From Hyphomicrobiales bacterium (lineage in GTDB: Bacteria > Pseudomonadota > Alphaproteobacteria > Rhizobiales > Rhizobiaceae): 64,000 nucleotides of DNA. The stretch is taken from positions 62,001-126,000 of the forward strand of contig UEIJ01000024.1 in assembly GCA_900470195.1 (NCBI GenBank), in the 5' to 3' direction. This document shows, piece after piece, positions 43,136 to 53,020 of this stretch. The notes under the pieces are model-generated. The model searched no databases, was not told the DNA's origin, and saw only the letters and a list, made by a program, of their open reading frames with translations. The position numbers were made by a program, and so were the translations under genes. How positions within the stretch are numbered: the first letter of the stretch is position 1; each line of letters opens with the position of its first letter.

Positions 43136-44383
43136 ATGTCGCACAGGATTATCAGAAACCGCATTGCCACCCATCTGCGCGCCACGATGCTCGCGGGGCT
43201 CATTCTGGCTGGCGGAAGTTTTGCCGCGCTTGGCGAGGGACAGGCCTACCGGGTCGGGGCCAACGACGTGCTGCAGGTGACCGTCTATGGCCAGCCGTCC
43301 CTCACAGGGCTCTACCCCGTCGATGTGGACGGCAATATCGGCTATCCGATCGTGGGCAATATTCCGGTGAGCGGGCTCACCATCAACGAAATCGGCGAGA
43401 AGATCGCGGGATCGCTGTCGCAGCACATTCCCGGCCTGACGGTCACGGCAACCATCAACCAGTACGCGCCGGTGTTTGTCGTCGGCGACGTGAAGGCGCC
43501 GGGAAAATACCAGTTCCGGCCCGGCATGGTGGCGCTTGAACTGATGGCGCTTGGCGGCGGGGCCGGCAAGGCCGAAACGCCGGCCCTGACCGCCGGCATG
43601 CAGCTTATCACCGTCCAGCAGGAATATGTAGATTTGCAGATGCAGATCACGGCCATGACGATCCGGCGGGCCCGTTTCGAGGCGGAACTGAACGGCACGG
43701 AATTCACCTATAGCCTGCCGGAACAGCCTGCCTCCAGCAAGGAAACGGCGGCGCTGGCCCAGCAGATGCTGGACGGGGAAAAGACTGTCTTCACTGTCCG
43801 CCGCAATAATCTCGCCGCCGAACGTCAGGCGCTCGAGGCGCAGGCGGCGAGCTATGGCGACGAGATCGAGACCTTGCAGCAGAGCATCAAGCTGCACGAC
43901 ACGGAAATCGGGCTGTTGCAGGAAAATGTGGACTCCAGCAAGTCGCTGGTGGATCGCGGCCTTGCCGCCAAATCCAACCTTCGCGACATGGAGCGCGATC
44001 TGTCGGCGACCCGTCGGGCCGCGCTGGAACTTGCCTCCTTCCTTGCGCGGGCAAGGCAGAACCAGCTTGCCATGCAGCAACGCCTTGCCAATCTGGACGA
44101 AAGCCGCAAGAGCGAGGCGGCTACCGCCTTGCAGGACATCGATCTCAATATTGCCCGCATGGAACGCCGCAGCAATGCGCAGCTCCAGACAATGGCCGAG
44201 ATCGCCAAGTCATCCGGCAATATCGCCTCGTCCACACTGCGCCAGAAGCTGATCTTCTCGATCAGCCGGATCGTTGATGGCAGTTTCCAGGATATCGTTG
44301 CCAATGAGCGCACGGAAATCAAGCCGGGCGATATCCTGCGCGTCGAGCTGGACATGAGCAGGATCGGCGGCTCGCCCTCTTAG
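43136..44383 (+). CDS. polysaccharide export protein, Wza/ExoF-like
   Basis: A 415-residue protein with an N-terminal signal (about 1-35), a Poly_export/SLBB region (YRVGANDVLQVTVYGQPSLTG, VVGDVKAPGKYQF) and a long coiled-coil C-terminal half. It lacks a lipobox Cys, unlike Escherichia coli Wza, and resembles rhizobial ExoF. It begins 9 bp after the co-polymerase stop and forms the periplasmic/outer-membrane export arm. Confidence 0.87.
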   Translation: MSHRIIRNRIATHLRATMLAGLILAGGSFAALGEGQAYRVGANDVLQVTVYGQPSLTGLYPVDVDGNIGYPIVGNIPVSGLTINEIGEKIAGSLSQHIPGLTVTATINQYAPVFVVGDVKAPGKYQFRPGMVALELMALGGGAGKAETPALTAGMQLITVQQEYVDLQMQITAMTIRRARFEAELNGTEFTYSLPEQPASSKETAALAQQMLDGEKTVFTVRRNNLAAERQALEAQAASYGDEIETLQQSIKLHDTEIGLLQENVDSSKSLVDRGLAAKSNLRDMERDLSATRRAALELASFLARARQNQLAMQQRLANLDESRKSEAATALQDIDLNIARMERRSNAQLQTMAEIAKSSGNIASSTLRQKLIFSISRIVDGSFQDIVANERTEIKPGDILRVELDMSRIGGSPS

Positions 44384-44416
44384 AGGCTGTTCCAAAAGTC
44401 GCCATGCCGGTCTGTA

Positions 44417-44491
44417 AATGGTGTTTTTCTGCGTTCCGGTGCTCACGTACCTTAAGTACGTTGCGCTCCGATACTCGAAAATCACCATTTT
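44417..44491. repeat. long imperfect palindrome between convergent genes
   Basis: AAATGGTGTTTTTC (44417-44430) pairs with GAAAATCACCATTT (44478-44491) with one mismatch, and the centre holds ACGTAC...GTACGT. The flank CTGTTCCAAAAGT at 44388 fits a dispersed intergenic repeat seen in Brucella relatives. It lies between the export-protein gene and fcl and could terminate both. Confidence 0.75.
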
Positions 44492-44537
44492 CGCCACGGC
44501 CTGCCGCTTTTTGATTCAGGCACATAGGGCGAGCTAT

Positions 44538-45512
44538 TCAAGCCGCAACGGGATTGGCGGTTTCCCGCGACCAATCGCGATAGACGTCGCGCAGGCCGTC
44601 CTCCAGATGAATGCGCGGCTTCCAACCGAGCGCCCGCATCCGCGATGTGTCGAGAAGCTTGCGCGGTGTGCCGTCGGGCTTGCTGAGGTCGTGTTCAAAG
44701 CGGCCTTCATAGCCGACGACGCGGGCGACAGTGAGCGCCAGATCCCTGATCGAAATCTCGTCGCCCGTTCCGATATTCATGGGCTCGATGCCGTCATAGA
44801 AGCGCAGCATGTGCAGGCAGGCATCGGCGAGGTCGTCCACATGCAGGAATTCCCGCAAGGGCTTGCCGCTGCCCCACAGCGTGACGTGATCGATGCCGCG
44901 CACCTTGGCCTCGTGAATCCGCCGGATCAGCGCTGGCAATACGTGCGAGCTTGCTGGGTCGAAATTGTCGTTCGGGCCGTAGAGATTGGTCGGCATGGCC
45001 GTCATGAAGCGGTTGCCATATTGCCGCGCGCAGGCTTGCGCATATTTCAGCCCGGCGATCTTGGCGATGGCATAGGCTTCGTTGGTCGGCTCCAGCGGAC
45101 CGGTCAGCAGCGCGTCCTCGGTGAGCGGCTGTGCCGCGTCGCGGGGATAGATGCAGCTTGAGCCGAGCCACAAGAGGCGCTCGACGCCGTTCTGGTGGGC
45201 GGCACGGATGAGGTTCATGCCAATGGCGAGATTGTCGTAGAGAAAATCCGCCGGATATTGCGAATTGGCCAGAATGCCGCCGACGCGGGCGGCTGCGATG
45301 ATGATGACATCCGGCTTGCGGCCGCTTATGAAATTTTCCGTCGGTCCCTGACGGGTCAGGTCGAGCGTGCTGTGCGCGGCAGTGATGATGTCGCAATTCG
45401 TGCCTTGCAGGCGGCGCAGGATGGCCGAACCGACCATGCCCGTATGCCCGGCAACGAACACCTTCTTGCCTTCGAGCGAATAGAGAGGGGCGATATCAGC
45501 CGTAGAAGTCAT
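44538..45512 (-). CDS. fcl: GDP-L-fucose synthase
   Basis: A 324-residue extended SDR. The nucleotide motif GHTGMVGSA, a Ser in [12 protein letters not shown] and Tyr-Lys in YAIAK are present, as in Fcl/WcaG. It converts GDP-4-keto-6-deoxy-mannose to GDP-L-fucose with NADPH. The ATG overlaps the gmd 3' end by 17 bp, and an earlier start inside gmd is rejected. It follows gmd in one operon and supplies fucose for the glycan. Confidence 0.93.
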   Translation of the reverse strand: MTSTADIAPLYSLEGKKVFVAGHTGMVGSAILRRLQGTNCDIITAAHSTLDLTRQGPTENFISGRKPDVIIIAAARVGGILANSQYPADFLYDNLAIGMNLIRAAHQNGVERLLWLGSSCIYPRDAAQPLTEDALLTGPLEPTNEAYAIAKIAGLKYAQACARQYGNRFMTAMPTNLYGPNDNFDPASSHVLPALIRRIHEAKVRGIDHVTLWGSGKPLREFLHVDDLADACLHMLRFYDGIEPMNIGTGDEISIRDLALTVARVVGYEGRFEHDLSKPDGTPRKLLDTSRMRALGWKPRIHLEDGLRDVYRDWSRETANPVAA

Positions 45513-46566
45513 TGCGTCCGACCTCCCGCATGATGTTGCGCAAATCCCAGTCGACCATTTCGGCAACGAGATTGTCGAAGCCGGTCGTATGCTGCCAGCC
45601 GAGACGGCTCTTCGCCTTGGACGCATCGCCAAGCAGGAAATCGACCTCGTTAGGGCGGAAATAACGCGGATCGATCTCGATCAGGCAATTGCCCGTTTTT
45701 CGGTCACGGCCGATTTCCTCCACACCGTCGCCTTGCCATTCGATCTCCTTGTCGACCGCCTTGAACGCGTGTTCGACAAATTCACGCACCGTATGCGTTT
45801 CGCCGGTGGCAAGCACATAATCGTCGGGAACATCTTCCTGCAGGATGCGCCACATGCCCTCGACATAATCGCGGGCATGGCCCCAGTCGCGGCGGGCATC
45901 GAGATTGCCGAGGCGAAGCCTGTCCTGAAGGCCGCGTTCAATGGCAGCGACGGCCCGCGTGATCTTGCGGGTGACGAATGTCTCGCCGCGAAGCGGGCTT
46001 TCATGGTTGAACAGGATGCCGTTGGAAGCATGGAAGCCATAGGCGTCGCGGTAATTGACCGTTGTCCAGTAGGCATAGAGCTTCGCGGTTGCATAAGGAC
46101 TGCGCGGCGCAAAAGGCGTCCGTTCGTTCTGGGCTTTGGGTGAACTGTTGCCGAAAAGCTCCGATGTGGAAGCCTGATAGAAGCGGCATGTCTTGCCGAG
46201 CCCCAGAATGCGCATGGATTCAAGCAGCCGCAGCGTGCCGAGCGCATCGGCATTCGCCGTATATTCAGGCGTTTCAAAACTCACCTGCACATGGCTTTGG
46301 GCGCCGAGATTGTAAATCTCGTCGGGCCGCACTTCCTGAATGACCCGGCACAGATTGGTCGCATCCGTCAGGTCGCCGAAATGCAGGCGGAAGCGAATGT
46401 CCTCCTCGTGCGGGTCCTGATAGAGATGGTCGATGCGGGCCGTGTTGAACGAGGATGACCGCCGTTTCAGACCATGGACGCGATAGCCTTTCTTGAGCAG
46501 AAGCTCGCTTAGATAAGCGCCGTCCTGTCCGGTCACACCGACGATGAGAGCTGTTTTCTCCTGCAA
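45496..46566 (-). CDS. gmd: GDP-mannose 4,6-dehydratase
   Basis: A 356-residue extended [13 protein letters not shown] (10-19), the catalytic residues in STSELFG and YATAK, and the typical segment [13 protein letters not shown] are seen. It converts GDP-mannose to GDP-4-keto-6-deoxymannose. The start is TTG with GGAGGCAGGGTC upstream. It is the first gene of the gmd-fcl pair and diverges from the glycosyltransferase at 46827. GDP-mannose itself must come from genes elsewhere. Confidence 0.94.
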   Translation of the reverse strand: MQEKTALIVGVTGQDGAYLSELLLKKGYRVHGLKRRSSSFNTARIDHLYQDPHEEDIRFRLHFGDLTDATNLCRVIQEVRPDEIYNLGAQSHVQVSFETPEYTANADALGTLRLLESMRILGLGKTCRFYQASTSELFGNSSPKAQNERTPFAPRSPYATAKLYAYWTTVNYRDAYGFHASNGILFNHESPLRGETFVTRKITRAVAAIERGLQDRLRLGNLDARRDWGHARDYVEGMWRILQEDVPDDYVLATGETHTVREFVEHAFKAVDKEIEWQGDGVEEIGRDRKTGNCLIEIDPRYFRPNEVDFLLGDASKAKSRLGWQHTTGFDNLVAEMVDWDLRNIMREVGRNDFYG

Positions 46567-46826
46567 GACCCTGCCTCCAATCAGAAACGCGATGGAAGCA
46601 TGTTAGCGATTTCCCGCGCGGGCAGAACGGCTCCAAAACGGCAATGGCGGGCGCGAACCTCCCTCTTCGGATGAGGACTGAAGCGCGCCCCGCATGACCG
46701 GTTTCCCCCAAAGAGGTAGGCGGTTCGCCCGCTGTCGGTGCCTGCCATGCCTTTGTGTTTCTTGCGGGTTCTGCTGCGCTGTTGCGATCCTCTGATCAAC
46801 GGGGTCGTTCAACAGGAAGCGAAATC

Positions 46827-48098
46827 ATGCGTGTGGTGCTTGCCAATCGTTACTACTACCCGGACCAGTCGGCGACGAGCCGGATGGTGACGAGCCTTGC
46901 GCATACGCTTGTGCGCGAAGGCATAGAGACGACCGTGCTTGCAAGCCGCAGCTATCACGACAGGCGAAAGGACGTGCTTCCTGCGCGCGAGACCATTGGC
47001 GGCGTGGATGTGCACCGCATATGGACCTCCGGCTTCGGTCGCGGCAGGCTTGTCGGGCGCGCGGTCGATTATGCGACCTTTCATCTGTCCGCTGCCGCGT
47101 GGTTCGCGTCCAATGCCAAGAAGGACGATGTTTGCGTCGTCTGCACCGATCCTCCGCTTCTGTCGGTGTCGGCTGCGCTGCCCGTCCGTCTTCGCCGGGC
47201 TAAGCTGGTCAACTGGGTGATGGACCTTTTTCCCGAAACGGCGATGGAACTCGGTCTGATCAGGTCCAATACGGTTTCGGGCAGGCTCGCCCTGATCCTG
47301 CGCAACTGGTCGATGCGCCAGTCGGCGCTGACCATCTGCCCGATAGAGCGCATGGCGCATTATCTCTCGACACGGGATATTCCGGCGGAAAGCCTGAGCG
47401 TGGTTCATCACTGGGCAGACCGCAATGAGATCGTTCCCGTGCCACCGGCGCACAATCCGCTCCGTCGCGCCTGGGGTCTCGGACGCAAGTTCGTCATCGG
47501 CTATTCGGGCAATTTCGGGCGCGCCCACGAATTCCAGACGGTGCTCGATGCCGCCGAACGGCTGCGGCATATGAAAAGCATCGTCTTCCTGATGATCGGC
47601 GAGGGGCAGCAGCGCGGCTTTGTCGAAAGCGAGGTCAGGCGGCGTGGGTTGACCAATGTGATGATGAAGCCCTTCCAGCCGGTGGAAAAGCTTTCCGAAA
47701 GCCTCGGCGCGGCCAATGTGCATCTGGTTTCACTGAAGCCGGAGCTGGAACATTGCATCGTTCCCAGCAAGTTTTACGGCGTGCTGGCGGCCGCCCGCCC
47801 GACGATCTTCATCGGCGACACGGAGGGCGAGATCGGCACGATTGTCCGCGATTTCCAGTGCGGCATGGCGCTGAGGCCGGGCGATGTGGATGCGCTGGTC
47901 GAAGTGATCCTTCATCTGCGCCACTCGCCGGTCGGACGCATGTCGATGGGCAACAATGCCCGTTATCTGATGGAAACCGCCTATTCGCGGGAATATGGCG
48001 CCGCCGTCTGGCAGTCGGCCATCTCGCGGCTCGAGGAGAAGGTGGTGCCGCAGGCCATGCCGGTTCTCGACCGCCAGTTCCAACCGAGGGAACTGTGA
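46827..48098 (+). CDS. GT4-family glycosyltransferase (WcaI/WbuB-like)
   Basis: A 423-residue GT-B glycosyltransferase. The N-terminus MRVVLANRYYYPDQSATSRM and the domain-2 stretch LVSLKPELEHCIVPSKFYGVLAAARPTIFIG fit the WbuB/WcaI type. The start is after CAGGAAGC. It is coupled to the next gene through a TGATG overlap. Sugar donor and acceptor are unknown; fucose is possible. Confidence 0.88.
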   Translation: MRVVLANRYYYPDQSATSRMVTSLAHTLVREGIETTVLASRSYHDRRKDVLPARETIGGVDVHRIWTSGFGRGRLVGRAVDYATFHLSAAAWFASNAKKDDVCVVCTDPPLLSVSAALPVRLRRAKLVNWVMDLFPETAMELGLIRSNTVSGRLALILRNWSMRQSALTICPIERMAHYLSTRDIPAESLSVVHHWADRNEIVPVPPAHNPLRRAWGLGRKFVIGYSGNFGRAHEFQTVLDAAERLRHMKSIVFLMIGEGQQRGFVESEVRRRGLTNVMMKPFQPVEKLSESLGAANVHLVSLKPELEHCIVPSKFYGVLAAARPTIFIGDTEGEIGTIVRDFQCGMALRPGDVDALVEVILHLRHSPVGRMSMGNNARYLMETAYSREYGAAVWQSAISRLEEKVVPQAMPVLDRQFQPREL

Positions 48099-49324
48099 TG
48101 GAAGGCTCGGTCGTTGTCAGCCAGCTTGGCGCGCGCAGGCATTATGCGGTCCCGCGGATTTTCGCAAACAATCAGAGGCTGGCGCATTTCTATACGGATA
48201 TCTGCGCCTTTCAGGGATGGCCGCGTCTGCTCGGCAGCGTTCCGCCCAATGCGCTCCCATCCTCGGTGCGCCGGCTGGTCGGGCGCAAGCCGCAGGGCAT
48301 CCCGCTGAAGCAGATGACGACCTTTCCGGTTTTCGGACTGCATTCAGCCCTCCGCAGGCTGGCAAACCAGACCGGGCCGAAATCCACCGCCAATGCGATA
48401 TGGGCTGGCGAAACATTCGGCAGGCTGGTCGCTGAAAGCGGTTTTCACGGCGCGGGCGGAGTCTATGCTTTCAGCGGCGAAGCCGTGGAAGTGCTGTCGG
48501 CTGCGCGAAAAGCGGGCCTTTGGACCGCAGTTGATCAGGTGATCGCGCCGCGCGCGATTGTCGATCGGCTGGGGCGAGAAGAGGAATTGTTGAATCCGGG
48601 CTGGCAGTTGCCGCTCGAAGACGATGGCTATTGCGAGGCTTTCGCGGAACGCGAGCGAACCGAATGGCAGTTGGCCGATCTGGTTGTGTGTCCGTCGCCT
48701 TTCGTTGCCCGTCATGTTGCCGAGGAAGGCTGCGCGCCCGAAAAGATTGTCGTGGTTCCGACCGGGGTCGATACACGCTTCCAGATCGAACAAAAGGCGC
48801 GGGCGCCGGGCAAATTGCGCGTGCTGACGGTGGGCGCTGTTGGCTTACGCAAAGGCTCGCCCTATGTCGGCGCGGTTTCAAGGCTGCTGGCAGGGCAGGC
48901 AGAATTCCGGATGGTGGGGCCGCTGGAACTTTTGCCGGAGGCGCAGGCAAAACTGGCTGCAACGGTTGAACTGACGGGCCCCATTCCGCGCAGCGAAATG
49001 CGCAAGCAGTTTGAATGGGCCGATGTGTTTCTGCTTCCCTCCTTATGCGAAGGGTCGGCGATTTCCGTTTATGAAGCGTTGGCCGCGGGGCTGCCCGTGA
49101 TCTGTACCGAGAATACCGGCAGCGTGGTGCGCAACGGTGTCGACGGCTACATCGTGCCGATCCGCGACGTCAGGGAGACAGCCGAAATCCTGCGGGAACT
49201 GGCGGGCAATCCGGCGGCACTGGAACGGATGGGAGAAAATGCGCGCGAGCGTGCAGCCGATTACACCCTGTCACGCTATGGCGAAAGGCTCGCTGCCGCG
49301 ATTTTCGGGGAGAAGGCGGCATGA
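48098..49324 (+). CDS. GT4-family glycosyltransferase
   Basis: A 408-residue GT-B protein starting with MEGSVVVSQLGARRHY. The C-terminal half has the E-x7-E retaining motif, CEGSAISVYEALAAGLP, with KIVVVPTGVD before it. The ATG overlaps the upstream stop; a longer frame starting at 47753 runs through the previous gene and is not real. Coupled to the following glycosyltransferase by an ATGA overlap. Confidence 0.87.
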   Translation: MEGSVVVSQLGARRHYAVPRIFANNQRLAHFYTDICAFQGWPRLLGSVPPNALPSSVRRLVGRKPQGIPLKQMTTFPVFGLHSALRRLANQTGPKSTANAIWAGETFGRLVAESGFHGAGGVYAFSGEAVEVLSAARKAGLWTAVDQVIAPRAIVDRLGREEELLNPGWQLPLEDDGYCEAFAERERTEWQLADLVVCPSPFVARHVAEEGCAPEKIVVVPTGVDTRFQIEQKARAPGKLRVLTVGAVGLRKGSPYVGAVSRLLAGQAEFRMVGPLELLPEAQAKLAATVELTGPIPRSEMRKQFEWADVFLLPSLCEGSAISVYEALAAGLPVICTENTGSVVRNGVDGYIVPIRDVRETAEILRELAGNPAALERMGENARERAADYTLSRYGERLAAAIFGEKAA

Positions 49325-50517
49325 ACATTGTCCACGTTATCGGTTCCTACGATCCCGCCAAGGGCGGACCGCAGGCGGTCGTGGTGCGGCTGGCGGCGGC
49401 ACAGGCGGCGCTCGGCCATGCGGTGACAATCGTAAGTTACAGCGACGACGAGGTGAGCAGGCGCGCTGTCGCGGCGACTGCTGCAATTCCCGGGTTCGAC
49501 AGGGTGCGCACCCTGTTGCTGCCGATGCCCGATCTGCGCGAGACGCTGTTTGGAAGCGCTGCAGCGAAGGCGATGGAAGCGCTGTTGCAGGCTACGGATT
49601 TCGTGCATCTGCATGGCGTCTGGGAAACCAATCTGCTGCGCGCATCGATGCTCTGCCGCCGCTTTTCCGTGCCTTACTGCGTGTGCTGCTGCGGGATGCT
49701 CGATGTGTGGAGCATGAAGCAAAGCGCGTGGAAGAAGAAACTCGCCATGGGGCTGGGCTTTCGCCGGATGCTCGACGGCGCGGCCTTTATCCATGCGCTC
49801 AATGCGGATGAGATCGAGCTGATGCGGCCCCTTGGCCTGAAGGCTCCGCCGGTGATTATCCCGAACGGGATTTTTCTGAACGAGGTCGAGGGGGGAGAGG
49901 CCGATGTGGGCAGCTTGCCCCGGCGGCCCTATGTGCTGTTTCTGTCGCGTCTTCACTACAAGAAGGGTCTCGACATTCTTGCCGATGCCTTTCGCCGGGT
50001 TGCACCCTTGTTTCCCGATGTCGATCTGGTGGTGGCTGGTCCCGATGGCGGGGCGGAAGACGAATTTCGCGAGCGTATCCGGCAATACGGGCTGGAACAG
50101 CGCGTGCACATGACCGGGGGACTTTATGGCCCGGCCAAGATCGCTGCCCTCAAACGATCGGCCTGCTTCTGCCTGCCCAGCCGTCAGGAGGGGTTCAGCG
50201 TCGCCATCACCGAGGCGCTTGCCTGCGGCGTGCCTGTGGCGATTACCGATGCGTGCCATTTTCCCGAAGTTGGCGAGGCGGGCGCCGGTGTTGTTTCCGC
50301 GCTCGATCCGATGGCGGTTGCTGCGGCGCTTGAGCGGATTCTGGAAGATCCGGATCGTGCGGCACGCATGGGCGCGGCAGGAGCCAAACTCGTGCGCGAC
50401 AACTACACCTGGCCGCGCATCGCGGTCCAGACGATTGCGGCCTATCAGGATTTTCAGTCACAAAAGCCGGACGCGGTTGCAAGCCGCAAGGCGCTCCGGT
50501 CCGTTACTGCAAGCTGA
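49321..50517 (+). CDS. GT4-family glycosyltransferase
   Basis: A 398-residue GT-B protein. Domain 1 opens with MNIVHVIGSYDPAKGGPQAV. The donor motif is RQEGFSVAITEALACGVPVA, and KGLDILADAF is typical. It ends only 3 bp from the convergent acetyltransferase gene. Third of three coupled glycosyltransferases. Substrate unknown. Confidence 0.88.
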   Translation: MNIVHVIGSYDPAKGGPQAVVVRLAAAQAALGHAVTIVSYSDDEVSRRAVAATAAIPGFDRVRTLLLPMPDLRETLFGSAAAKAMEALLQATDFVHLHGVWETNLLRASMLCRRFSVPYCVCCCGMLDVWSMKQSAWKKKLAMGLGFRRMLDGAAFIHALNADEIELMRPLGLKAPPVIIPNGIFLNEVEGGEADVGSLPRRPYVLFLSRLHYKKGLDILADAFRRVAPLFPDVDLVVAGPDGGAEDEFRERIRQYGLEQRVHMTGGLYGPAKIAALKRSACFCLPSRQEGFSVAITEALACGVPVAITDACHFPEVGEAGAGVVSALDPMAVAAALERILEDPDRAARMGAAGAKLVRDNYTWPRIAVQTIAAYQDFQSQKPDAVASRKALRSVTAS

Positions 50518-50520
50518 GGG

Positions 50521-51117
50521 TCAGGGCTTTCGCCGTGGCCGCACCGCTCTGGCCGGATTGCCCGCATAGACCGTCCACGGTTCCATGTCGCGAAAACTGA
50601 CCCCGCGTGCGCCGAGAACCGCTCCTTCACCGATATTCACTCCCGGCCCGACGAAGGCTTCCGCTGCAACCCAGCCATAAGCGCCGACATGAATGGGTGC
50701 CGCCGTCAGCGGAAAGTCGGCCTGATCGATATTGTGTCCCGCGGTGCACAGATGCGCCCGTTGCGAGACGATGGCGAAAGGCGCAAGCGTCACATGGGCC
50801 ACGTTGTAACACAGCGCGCCCGGTCCGAGCGAGGAATGCGCGCCCATGGTCAGGTTGCCCGGCCACCAGATGCGGGCGCTGCCGCGCACGATGGCCGTCT
50901 TGTGGATTTTGGCGCCGAAGGCGCGCAACACCGCGCCGCGCCAGCGCCAGAGGAAGGACGGCGTCCATGCCGCCAGCACCAGCCAGCTTGCCTGCCAGCA
51001 CAGGCGCTGGACGCGGTGCCCGAGCGTAAAGGTCGCGCCGCCCTCCAGCCGACGCGACGCGTTCATTCTGCCCTTGATGCCTTCTCCGAGTGCCTTGTGG
51101 TCCGACGTTACGGTCAT
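50521..51117 (-). CDS. WcaF-like hexapeptide acetyltransferase
   Basis: A 198-residue left-handed beta-helix acetyltransferase. Residues about 75-185 hold hexapeptide repeats and SVVDQ-like turns (AIVRGSARIWWPGNLTMGAHSSLGPGALCYN, GVNIGEGAVLGARGVSF), resembling colanic-acid WcaF. The ATG at 51117 follows AGGAAGG and overlaps the upstream polymerase stop. It likely O-acetylates a sugar of the exopolysaccharide. Confidence 0.85.
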   Translation of the reverse strand: MTVTSDHKALGEGIKGRMNASRRLEGGATFTLGHRVQRLCWQASWLVLAAWTPSFLWRWRGAVLRAFGAKIHKTAIVRGSARIWWPGNLTMGAHSSLGPGALCYNVAHVTLAPFAIVSQRAHLCTAGHNIDQADFPLTAAPIHVGAYGWVAAEAFVGPGVNIGEGAVLGARGVSFRDMEPWTVYAGNPARAVRPRRKP

Positions 51118-52403
51118 GATGACCATCCTTCCTGAAGCGTGCCGCTTTGCGATGGCGGAAGCGGCAGGTGGATCGATCGATTGCGGATCACGCAGAGTGA
51201 GAGAACGGGAATGAGGAACAGTGCCATGTGAATCCAGACCGGCACGACCCAATCCGTGTGGTGAGAAATGGAATGCATGGCCGGAACGATGGAAAGCATG
51301 TACAGCAGTTGGCCAAGCATCTCGCCCGCCATCGCGGTTTCCCAGAGCCTGCGCATAGCCCAGGCGAGCACCAGAAATTTCAACGCGCCGAAATACCAGA
51401 ACGACGAAAACGCATCGACAAGCCCGGTTTCCGTGGTGCCGGTCAGCGGATTGTAGTCGCGGCTGGGTTCAGGGACATCGAGATAGAGCGCTTCCTTGAT
51501 ATCGCCGCCGACAAGCTGCGCGGGAACGAATGTAAAGACGATCCGGTTCCAGTGATATTTGCCGTAGTCGAATTCCAGCCGCCGGTCGATTTCATCGATG
51601 CGTTGCACGGCATTGCGCATTTCAGGGCCGCCACGCTCAAGGGTGCTGCGGAAATTGGCGGCATAGTCGATTTCCAGTATCTCATCGAGAACGAAGCTCG
51701 CATCCGTGCGGGTTACCTGACGATAATCGCCCATGCTGGTCATCAGGAAAGTGCCGGCCAGGATGCCGATTGCCATGACCGTTCGGGGCACCACAATCCG
51801 CCGGTAGAACCAGAAGGCGAGAAGGAACATGAGGACGAGCTGGATTGTCTCCGCGCGTTTTCCCGTCACCAGAATCCGGTCCAGATAGAAAACCAGATCA
51901 AACAAGATGATCGCCAGTGCAGCCCATGTCGGACGCCGAGCAAAACACAGGACGGCAATGGCAAGACCATAGGGCATGAGCTGCGCGAAGAAGAGATAGA
52001 CGACCGGCATGCCGGTCATCTGCATGCCGATGGAAACATCACCCGGAAGACGGCTCAGCAGAAAATAAAATACGGCGCCGAAAGCCGACAGCCCGGCCGC
52101 CGCCCAGATCAGCCGCCGCTCGCTGAAACTCATGCGGAGAAACCGGATCGGCTTTTTCGTCATCCGCCACCCGGTCACAAGCATTGCGAAGGACAGGATG
52201 CCCATGATCATCGTCTTGGCATAAGCGCCGGAAGGCAGAAACTGATCGTATACGAGGGCAGGGAGCTGCGGCAGCAGGAAACCGAAGGTCATCACGCCAG
52301 CGAGAAACGGAAACTGGTACATGCGTTCCGGTCGGGAGAAAAGGCCGCCAGCCAGAAGGTAGAGGACGAACCCGACGAAAATCCAGGTGAGCGGGAGGTT
52401 CAT
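51114..52403 (-). CDS. Wzy-like polysaccharide polymerase / O-antigen ligase-type membrane protein
   Basis: A 429-residue protein with about ten hydrophobic segments and a large hydrophilic loop at about 240-340 (RTDASFVLDEILEIDYAANF, NPLTGTTETGLVDAFSSF). The topology is that of Wzy, and the gene sits amid transferase genes. No characteristic ligase motif is visible, so Wzy is inferred mainly from topology and context. ATG follows GAGGGTCACGCA and overlaps the YdcF stop. Confidence 0.72.
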   Translation of the reverse strand: MNLPLTWIFVGFVLYLLAGGLFSRPERMYQFPFLAGVMTFGFLLPQLPALVYDQFLPSGAYAKTMIMGILSFAMLVTGWRMTKKPIRFLRMSFSERRLIWAAAGLSAFGAVFYFLLSRLPGDVSIGMQMTGMPVVYLFFAQLMPYGLAIAVLCFARRPTWAALAIILFDLVFYLDRILVTGKRAETIQLVLMFLLAFWFYRRIVVPRTVMAIGILAGTFLMTSMGDYRQVTRTDASFVLDEILEIDYAANFRSTLERGGPEMRNAVQRIDEIDRRLEFDYGKYHWNRIVFTFVPAQLVGGDIKEALYLDVPEPSRDYNPLTGTTETGLVDAFSSFWYFGALKFLVLAWAMRRLWETAMAGEMLGQLLYMLSIVPAMHSISHHTDWVVPVWIHMALFLIPVLSLCVIRNRSIHLPLPPSQSGTLQEGWSS

Positions 52404-53020
52404 TGCGTGACCCTCGCCGCAGCGCATATGTCCGAAAGGTCGGGCGCCGGTTCGCCTGAGGAAAGATCGTGCGGGAAAATGCGGCCCGAAACCAGATACC
52501 AGCCGAGCTTCAAATACTCCTTGGCGACGAGTTCCATGTCGGCGGGCGTCGCCGGAAAGCCGGGGCGTCCGTCATCGCCGCCAATGGGTGACGAGATGAA
52601 GCGCATCTGCGGGCAGGCGGCGCGAAAGCTCGCTATGGCCCGGCGGGAGTGATACCAGTTCGTCACGATCAGAGCGCTTCTGGCCCGGATTTCCCGCAGG
52701 ACGGGAGCGGAAAATTGCGCATTCTGCCACGTGCTGCCCGACTGGCATTCGACGAAGATCGCCGATGGGTTCACGCCGTTGCGCACCATGATCCGCTTGT
52801 TATAGAGGCAGTCGCCATCGCCGGTAACGAGGATCACCGGCGAGCGGCCTTCCTTCCACAGGCGGGCGGCCTGCGCCGCGCGCGGCGGGCCATCTCCCCC
52901 CGGCACGACGATGACATCCGCCCTGCCGCCATCGTCCTGCAATGTCAGAACCGGCTCCGAAAAGAACATCGCGGCGATGCCGAACAGGATGGCACAGGGC
53001 AGAGCGACGAGAAGCATCAT
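52400..53020 (-). CDS. YdcF/DUF218-family protein
   Basis: A 206-residue protein with an N-terminal membrane helix (about 4-22) and the DUF218 fold: VVPGGDGPPRAAQAARLW, VTGDGD, STWQNAQFS and TNWYHSRRAIASF. YdcF and SanA relatives work at the cell envelope; enzymatic activity is not established. It overlaps both its neighbours (ATGA, TATGATG). Its place in the polysaccharide operon suggests a role in glycan assembly. Confidence 0.82.
   Translation of the reverse strand: MMLLVALPCAILFGIAAMFFSEPVLTLQDDGGRADVIVVPGGDGPPRAAQAARLWKEGRSPVILVTGDGDCLYNKRIMVRNGVNPSAIFVECQSGSTWQNAQFSAPVLREIRARSALIVTNWYHSRRAIASFRAACPQMRFISSPIGGDDGRPGFPATPADMELVAKEYLKLGWYLVSGRIFPHDLSSGEPAPDLSDICAAARVTQ

Noticed and set aside
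47753-48097. Extended N-terminus of the GT4 gene at 48098
   Set aside because: It overlaps the preceding glycosyltransferase in another frame, and the ATG at 48098 gives the normal family start.
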